Shown here: positions 32,443-37,250 of the stretch, piece after piece
How positions within the stretch are numbered: position 1 is the stretch's first letter
Layout: every line of letters begins with the position of its first letter
Assembly (NCBI GenBank): GCA_012838865.1
Contig: DUOK01000281.1
Coordinates: 1 to 37,250 of the forward strand
DNA length: 37,250 nt
DNA from: Bacteroidales bacterium
GTDB taxonomy: Bacteria; Bacteroidota; Bacteroidia; Bacteroidales; Marinilabiliaceae
Reading direction: 5' to 3'
Program-made: the position numbers and the translations under genes
Notes under the pieces: model-generated
Seen by the model: only the letters and a program-made list of their open reading frames with translations
The model's database searches: none
Told to the model about the DNA's origin: nothing

Positions 32443-33809
32443 CAGCGCAGTACCACGGTCTTGAGGTTCATAAATTCATGCAGGCCCCAAAGGCCAAGCT
32501 CACGCCCATAGCCACTCTCCTTTATCCCACCAAAAGGCAGGCGCGGATCGGAACGCACAAAATCGTTGACAAAGCAGCAACCTGCATCCAACTCAAACTC
32601 AGCCAACCACCGGCCTTTTTCTTCATCGGCTGTAAAGATGGCGGCACCCAGACCAAAACTGGTGTCGTTGGCCAGACAAACAGCCTCCTCCACATTGCTG
32701 GCTTTAATCAGGGCGGCAACGGGGCCAAACAACTCTTCGTGGTAGGCGGGCATTCCCGGTTTAACATCGGCCAATACCGTAGGCGGATAAAAAGCAGCCG
32801 GATAATCTTCCGGATTGGCCCCCAACAGCAAGCGGGCACCCTTATGCACACTGTTGTTCACCTGCGCCTCCAAATCAAGACGCAGATTATTCCGGGCCAG
32901 GGGTCCCACCTGAGTGCTTTCCTCCATAGGATCCCCCACCACGGCAGCCTTCATCAGGGCACAGACTTTTTCGGTAAAGATTTCATAAACCGGCGCTTCA
33001 ACAATAAAGCGCTTGGCCGAAATACAACTTTGTCCCGCATTGGCCAAACGCGCCTGTACGCAAAGGGCAGCTGCCCTGTCCAGGTCGGCATCGGCCAAAA
33101 TCAAATAAGGATCGCTGCCCCCCAGTTCCAGCACCGACTTCTTCAAATGCCGTCCCGCCAGCTCGCCCACATTGCGACCAGCCGGCGTACTGCCGGTAAA
33201 AGTAAGCGCCTGTACCCTGCGATCGGCAATTACCCGATCGATCTTTCTACTGCTGATCAATAAGGTTTGAAAGACCTTGGAAGGAAAACCGGCATCCAAA
33301 AACAGCTGTTCAATAGCCAAAGCACAGGCCGGCACATTGGATGCATGTTTCAAAAGCACGGTGTTACCGGCCAGAAGCGCCGGAGCAGCAAAGCGAAAAA
33401 CCTGCCAAAAAGGATAATTCCAGGGCATAATGGCCAGTACGGGTCCCAGCGACTGAAAACTCACATAAGACTTGCTGTATTCTGTGGGGACCTCCATCGA
33501 CCTCAAAAAGGCAGGGCCATTCTCAGCATAATAGCGACAGACCCAAGCACACTTTTCCAACTCGGCACGGGCCTCCTTCAAAGGCTTACCCATCTCCAGC
33601 GCCATCGTAAAAGCCAGACCCTCCTTCTGCTGTTCCAAATGTTGCGCCAAAGCTTGCAACAAATCCACCCTTTTTTCAACACTGCTGCGCCGCCATTGGT
33701 ACCAGAGGGTTTGTGCATCGTCGAGCGCCTCATCCACAGCAGCCCACTCCCATTCTTCATAACTGCGCACCACCTCACCCGTAGCTGGGTTAATCGACTT
33801 CAACAACAT
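32442..33809 (-). CDS. NAD(P)-dependent succinate-semialdehyde-type aldehyde dehydrogenase
   Basis: A 455-residue ALDH. IMPWNYPFWQVFRFAAPALLAGN is the coenzyme pocket, FTGSTPAGRNVG the NAD-binding turn, Glu228 (LELGGSDPYLI) the general base and Cys262 (GQSCISAKRFIV) the nucleophile. The lack of an N-terminal extension and the SINPATGEVV start resemble the Sad/YneI subgroup acting on succinate semialdehyde. The exact substrate is inferred only. It lies 12 bases after metF and overlaps recX by one base. Confidence 0.93.
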   Translation of the reverse strand: MLLKSINPATGEVVRSYEEWEWAAVDEALDDAQTLWYQWRRSSVEKRVDLLQALAQHLEQQKEGLAFTMALEMGKPLKEARAELEKCAWVCRYYAENGPAFLRSMEVPTEYSKSYVSFQSLGPVLAIMPWNYPFWQVFRFAAPALLAGNTVLLKHASNVPACALAIEQLFLDAGFPSKVFQTLLISSRKIDRVIADRRVQALTFTGSTPAGRNVGELAGRHLKKSVLELGGSDPYLILADADLDRAAALCVQARLANAGQSCISAKRFIVEAPVYEIFTEKVCALMKAAVVGDPMEESTQVGPLARNNLRLDLEAQVNNSVHKGARLLLGANPEDYPAAFYPPTVLADVKPGMPAYHEELFGPVAALIKASNVEEAVCLANDTSFGLGAAIFTADEEKGRWLAEFELDAGCCFVNDFVRSDPRLPFGGIKESGYGRELGLWGLHEFMNLKTVVLR

Positions 33810-33821
33810 AGCTGCCTCCTT

Positions 33822-34778
33822 TCAATAAATTTGCTCAGCCACCTTGCGCACACTCTGGGTGGCCATCATGGTATAAAAGTGCAACAATTTTACGCCATTG
33901 TCCAACAAATCCCTGGCCTGCATGGTGGTCCACTCCACACCCACACGAGCCGCCTCCTCATCGTTCTTGCAAGTCCGCAAAGCCCTGGCAAAATCCTCCG
34001 GAATATCGGTATGGAAAATCTTGGGCAACACCGTCAACTGGTTCTGCAGCGTAATGGGCTTTAAGCCGGGCACAATAGGCACCGTGATGCCGGCTGCCCT
34101 GCACTTTTCAACAAAAGCAAAATACTTGCTGTTGTCAAAAAACATCTGGGTCACCACATACTCGGCCCCTGCATCCACCTTCTTTTTCAACCAAAACAAG
34201 TCCGAATCCAAATTCGGTGCCTCCTCATGCTTCTCGGGGTAACCCGCCACCCCAAAACTGAAGGGCGTTTCAAAAGCCTCGGCCAGGGTATCGTCTAAAA
34301 ACACCCCTTTATTCAGGTTGTTGACTTGTTCTATCAATTCTATGGCATAGGCATTGCCTGCCTCAGCGGGTTCATAAAAACGATCGCGCTGCGCCTTATC
34401 GCCACGCAGCAACAAGACATCGTGTATGCCCAAAAAATTAAGATCGATCAGGGCGTACTCCGTTTCACTGCGCGTAAAACCGCTGCAAATGATGTGCGGC
34501 ACCACAGGAATGCCGTAGCGGTGCTTAATGGAAGCCGCCACAGCGACAGTACCGGGTCGCTTACGCGTTACCTTGCGCTCATAAAGGCCCCCGTCCGCAC
34601 TTCGAAAAACCACCTCATCACGATGCGAGGTAATGTTGACAAACAAGGGCTTAAAATCCTTTAGGGCATCGATGGTACGGTACACCCGACTGATGCTGTT
34701 GCCCTTAAGCGGGGGCAACAATTCAAAGGAAAAAGCAGGAGCCTTAAGCTCCCTTATGCTTTGGGCTGCGGTGGTCAT
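33822..34778 (-). CDS. metF: 5,10-methylenetetrahydrofolate reductase
   Basis: A 318-residue FAD enzyme that makes 5-methyltetrahydrofolate, the methyl donor for MetH. Motifs are FSFELLPPLKG (catalytic Glu), FVNITSHRDEVVF, VPHIICSGFTRSETEYALIDLNFLGIHDVLLLRGDKA, FSFGVAGYPEKHEEAPNLDSD and TQMFFDNSKYFAFVEKCRAAGI with VPIVPGLKPIT. The length is normal. It follows metH by 36 bases, so enzyme and methyl acceptor are encoded together. Confidence 0.97.
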   Translation of the reverse strand: MTTAAQSIRELKAPAFSFELLPPLKGNSISRVYRTIDALKDFKPLFVNITSHRDEVVFRSADGGLYERKVTRKRPGTVAVAASIKHRYGIPVVPHIICSGFTRSETEYALIDLNFLGIHDVLLLRGDKAQRDRFYEPAEAGNAYAIELIEQVNNLNKGVFLDDTLAEAFETPFSFGVAGYPEKHEEAPNLDSDLFWLKKKVDAGAEYVVTQMFFDNSKYFAFVEKCRAAGITVPIVPGLKPITLQNQLTVLPKIFHTDIPEDFARALRTCKNDEEAARVGVEWTTMQARDLLDNGVKLLHFYTMMATQSVRKVAEQIY

Positions 34779-34814
34779 AAAAAAAGGTTTATCGGGTTGT
34801 GTTCTTAAAAGCTT

Positions 34815-37250
34815 TTAACGATAGGCGAGATTGGACGGCATCCATTTTTCCACCTCCTGGGCGGACACGCCCTTCCGACGCGCCAAATCCTCCACCTGAT
34901 CGCGCTGAATATTGCCCACGCCAAAGTAAATGGCCTCAGGGTGTGCCAGATAGATGCCACTGACGGCGGCATTGGGATACATGCTGAAATGCTCGGTGAG
35001 CGAAATGCCGGCTTTTTCTTCAGCCTGCAACCACTTGAAAAGTGTGGCCTTTTCGCTGTGATCGGGGCAGGCCGGATAGCCCAGGGCGGGACGAATGCCC
35101 CGGTAGCGCTCTCGAATCAGGTTGTGGTGATCAAAAGCTTCATCGGGTGCATAAGCCCAGAACTCCTTACGCACCCTAAAGTGCAGCAACTCCGCAAAAG
35201 CCTCCGCCAGGCGGTCGGCCAGGGCCTTCAACAAAATGGCACTGTAATCGTCGTCGTCGGCCTCAAACTGAGCAATCCAGGGCTCAATACCTTCTCCGGC
35301 ACTCACGGCAAACCCACCAATATAGTCCTGTTTCCCGCTCTCCTTTGGGGCCACAAAATCTGAGAGACAGTAATAATGCTCCTTGCCAGGCTTTTCCTGC
35401 TGTTCGCGAATATGATGAAAGGTAAACAAATGCTCTGTGGGCCGCTCAGGGTGGTAGACTTCAATGTCGTCGCCCACACTGTTGGCGGGGTATAGGGCAA
35501 AAACGCCCCGAGCCTTCAGCATTTTATCTTTTTGTATGCGTTGCAACATAGCCTGGGCGTCGCGCCAAAGCTTCACGGCCTCCCTGGCTCGTGCTTTGGC
35601 ATCCTCACTACCAAAGCGCTTCAGCCACTCCTCTTCAGAGGCAGCATCCACTACGCCCTCAATCCCCTCATAGCTTCCCGTCAGGCGCCAGGCATGGAAA
35701 AAGAAAGTCCAATCGATAAAGGGCAGCAATTCAGCAAGCGGATAATCGTCCAGCACATGCAAACCGGGCTTCTTGGGAAGCACCGGAGCGGCCTTATCCC
35801 AGTCGATGACGTACTTCCGCTTACGCGCCTCTTCGATGGCCAGATACTTCCGTTCTTTCTTTCCGGCATTGGCCACCCGAAGACGTTCGTACTCAGCAGC
35901 AACGCCCTTGGCATAGTTCTCCCGATCGCGCGACAAGAGGCCGCCAACCACCTGAGCACTGGTCGAGGCATCCTTAACATACACCACGGGACCCGAATAC
36001 ACCGGATCAATTTTAACCGCAGTATGTACGCTGGAAGTCGTGGCCCCGCCGATCAACAGCGGCAGTTTCATCCCGCGCCGCTCCATCTCCCGGCCCACAT
36101 TCACCATTTCTTCCAAAGACGGCGTAATGAGTCCACTCAGTCCCACAATATCCACCTCCCTTTCAACCGCCTCCTGCAAAATACGATCGGCCGGCACCAT
36201 CACGCCCAAATCAATGACGTCGTAATTGTTACAGGCCAAAATAACGCCAACAATATTCTTTCCAATATCGTGCACATCTCCCTTTACGGTAGCCATCAAG
36301 ATGCGACCGGCCTTGGTAGGTTCTGCGCCGGAAGCCCGCTTTTCTTCTTCAATAAAGGGCTGCAACCAGGCCACGGCTTTTTTCATCACCCGGGCGGTTT
36401 TAACCACCTGGGGCAGGAACATTTTTCCTGCTCCAAAAAGGCCCCCTACGATGTTCATACCATCCATCAGAGGCTGTTCAATAATGTCGAGGGCAAAGGG
36501 GTACTTGGTCCGGGCCTCGGCCAGGTCTTCCTCAATGTAATCGGCTATCCCTTTAATGAGACTGTGGTGCAGGCGCTTTTCAAGCGGCTCATCGCGCCAG
36601 GCATCCAGGGCCGCAGCAACGCCACCTTCTTTCGCCAGCTTGTAGGCCTCCGCCTTATCAATAAGACGCTCGGTAGCATCGGCGCGACGGTTCAACACCA
36701 CATCCTCCACCAGCTCCAGCAAATCGGGCTCAATCTGGTCGTAAATCTGCAACATACCGGGATTCACAATGCCCATATCCATTCCCGCCTGAATGGCGTA
36801 GTACAGAAAAACCGAATGGATGGCCTCCCGAACGGTGTCGTTGCCCCTGAAGGAGAAGGACAGGTTACTTACGCCGCCACTCACCCGGGCATAAGGTAAA
36901 TTTTCTTTGATCCATCGGGTGGCCTTAATGTAGTCCACCGCATAATTGTTGTGCTCCTCAATCCCGGTAGCAATGGCCAGCACATTGGGATCGAAGATGA
37001 TGTCCTGGGGCGGCAGTTTCACCGTCTCAGTCAGCAAGCGGTAGGCCCGTTCGCAAATCTCAATGCGACGCTCAAAACTATCGGCCTGCCCCTTTTCATC
37101 AAAGGCCATCACCACCACGGCAGCGCCATAATCGCGCAGCAAACGCGCCTGCTCCAAAAAGGGACCTTCCCCCTCTTTGAGACTGATGGAATTGACCACA
37201 CACTTGCCCTGCAGGCATTTGAGTCCCGCCTCCAAAACTTCCCAGCGCGA
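34815..37250 (-). CDS. metH: Cobalamin-dependent methionine synthase, C-terminal part (cut by window edge)
   Basis: About 811 residues of MetH are visible; the frame stays open to the window edge, where it reads [12 protein letters not shown], so the 5' part (homocysteine-binding domain and start of the folate domain) lies outside. Visible in order: the pterin-binding domain ([43 protein letters not shown]), the cap domain, the B12 domain with the His ligand in [16 protein letters not shown], and the AdoMet-dependent reactivation domain with [22 protein letters not shown]. It methylates homocysteine using methyl-tetrahydrofolate. It heads the visible run metH, metF, ALDH, recX. Confidence 0.97.
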   Translation of the reverse strand, partial: SRWEVLEAGLKCLQGKCVVNSISLKEGEGPFLEQARLLRDYGAAVVVMAFDEKGQADSFERRIEICERAYRLLTETVKLPPQDIIFDPNVLAIATGIEEHNNYAVDYIKATRWIKENLPYARVSGGVSNLSFSFRGNDTVREAIHSVFLYYAIQAGMDMGIVNPGMLQIYDQIEPDLLELVEDVVLNRRADATERLIDKAEAYKLAKEGGVAAALDAWRDEPLEKRLHHSLIKGIADYIEEDLAEARTKYPFALDIIEQPLMDGMNIVGGLFGAGKMFLPQVVKTARVMKKAVAWLQPFIEEEKRASGAEPTKAGRILMATVKGDVHDIGKNIVGVILACNNYDVIDLGVMVPADRILQEAVEREVDIVGLSGLITPSLEEMVNVGREMERRGMKLPLLIGGATTSSVHTAVKIDPVYSGPVVYVKDASTSAQVVGGLLSRDRENYAKGVAAEYERLRVANAGKKERKYLAIEEARKRKYVIDWDKAAPVLPKKPGLHVLDDYPLAELLPFIDWTFFFHAWRLTGSYEGIEGVVDAASEEEWLKRFGSEDAKARAREAVKLWRDAQAMLQRIQKDKMLKARGVFALYPANSVGDDIEVYHPERPTEHLFTFHHIREQQEKPGKEHYYCLSDFVAPKESGKQDYIGGFAVSAGEGIEPWIAQFEADDDDYSAILLKALADRLAEAFAELLHFRVRKEFWAYAPDEAFDHHNLIRERYRGIRPALGYPACPDHSEKATLFKWLQAEEKAGISLTEHFSMYPNAAVSGIYLAHPEAIYFGVGNIQRDQVEDLARRKGVSAQEVEKWMPSNLAYR

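Noticed and set aside
34805-34818. Perfect palindrome TTAAAAGCTTTTAA over the metH stop codon
   Set aside because: Short, AT-rich, no loop for a hairpin of normal geometry and no T-run; likely chance.
35532-36899. 455-codon open frame antisense to metH
   Set aside because: It is fully contained opposite conserved MetH domains and resembles no family.

Overview
The window looks like a chromosomal core region of a Bacteroidota (Bacteroidetes) bacterium with roughly 50-55% GC, probably in or near the Bacteroidales/Marinilabiliales. This rests on gene content and signals, not on a database search: a gldA-type gliding ABC ATPase, the long insert-bearing IspG, parA-parB followed by a DUF5683 gene and a LysM transglycosylase, purH in front of mreB, a secreted protein with a type IX-like C-terminal tail, and promoters of the TAnnTTTG type. 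Start codons mostly follow A-rich leaders without a clear Shine-Dalgarno. I see no phage, insertion sequence, CRISPR array, tRNA or rRNA.

Positions 31-7705. A tight minus-strand operon reads SpoIIM family, six-helix membrane protein, DUF4129, DUF4350, MoxR ATPase, DUF58. A divergent RDD membrane protein shares an 18-bp palindromic promoter region with it. The second gene carries an in-frame amber codon at its 31st codon. A YugP-like zinc peptidase converges on the RDD gene with no spacer.

Positions 7795-14833 (minus strand). parA, parB, DUF5683 and a lytic transglycosylase form one block, preceded by a hairpin leader. A secreted protein and IspG lie upstream.

Positions 14916-22147. gldA, pdxH, a family I CoA-transferase with a bidirectional terminator, mpl (murein recycling), a ComF-family protein, a phosphoethanolamine transferase-like enzyme, and a frameshifted, truncated acyltransferase remnant.

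Positions 22208-29500 (plus strand). purH, then the elongasome cluster mreB, mreC, mreD, mrdA (PBP2) and rodA. A 13-bp hairpin separates mreB from mreC.

Positions 29525-37250. A divergent KamA-like radical SAM protein and a flippase-like membrane protein on the plus strand converge on a minus-strand run metH (cut by the window edge), metF, aldehyde dehydrogenase, recX.

Much of the window concerns the cell envelope: wall synthesis (mre/PBP2/RodA), wall cleavage (transglycosylase), wall recycling (Mpl), lipid or glycan modification, and the poorly understood MoxR/SpoIIM/RDD membrane cluster. The most unusual points are the amber-interrupted gene in that cluster, its face-to-face promoters, the mreB-mreC hairpin, the KamA variant and the decayed acyltransferase.
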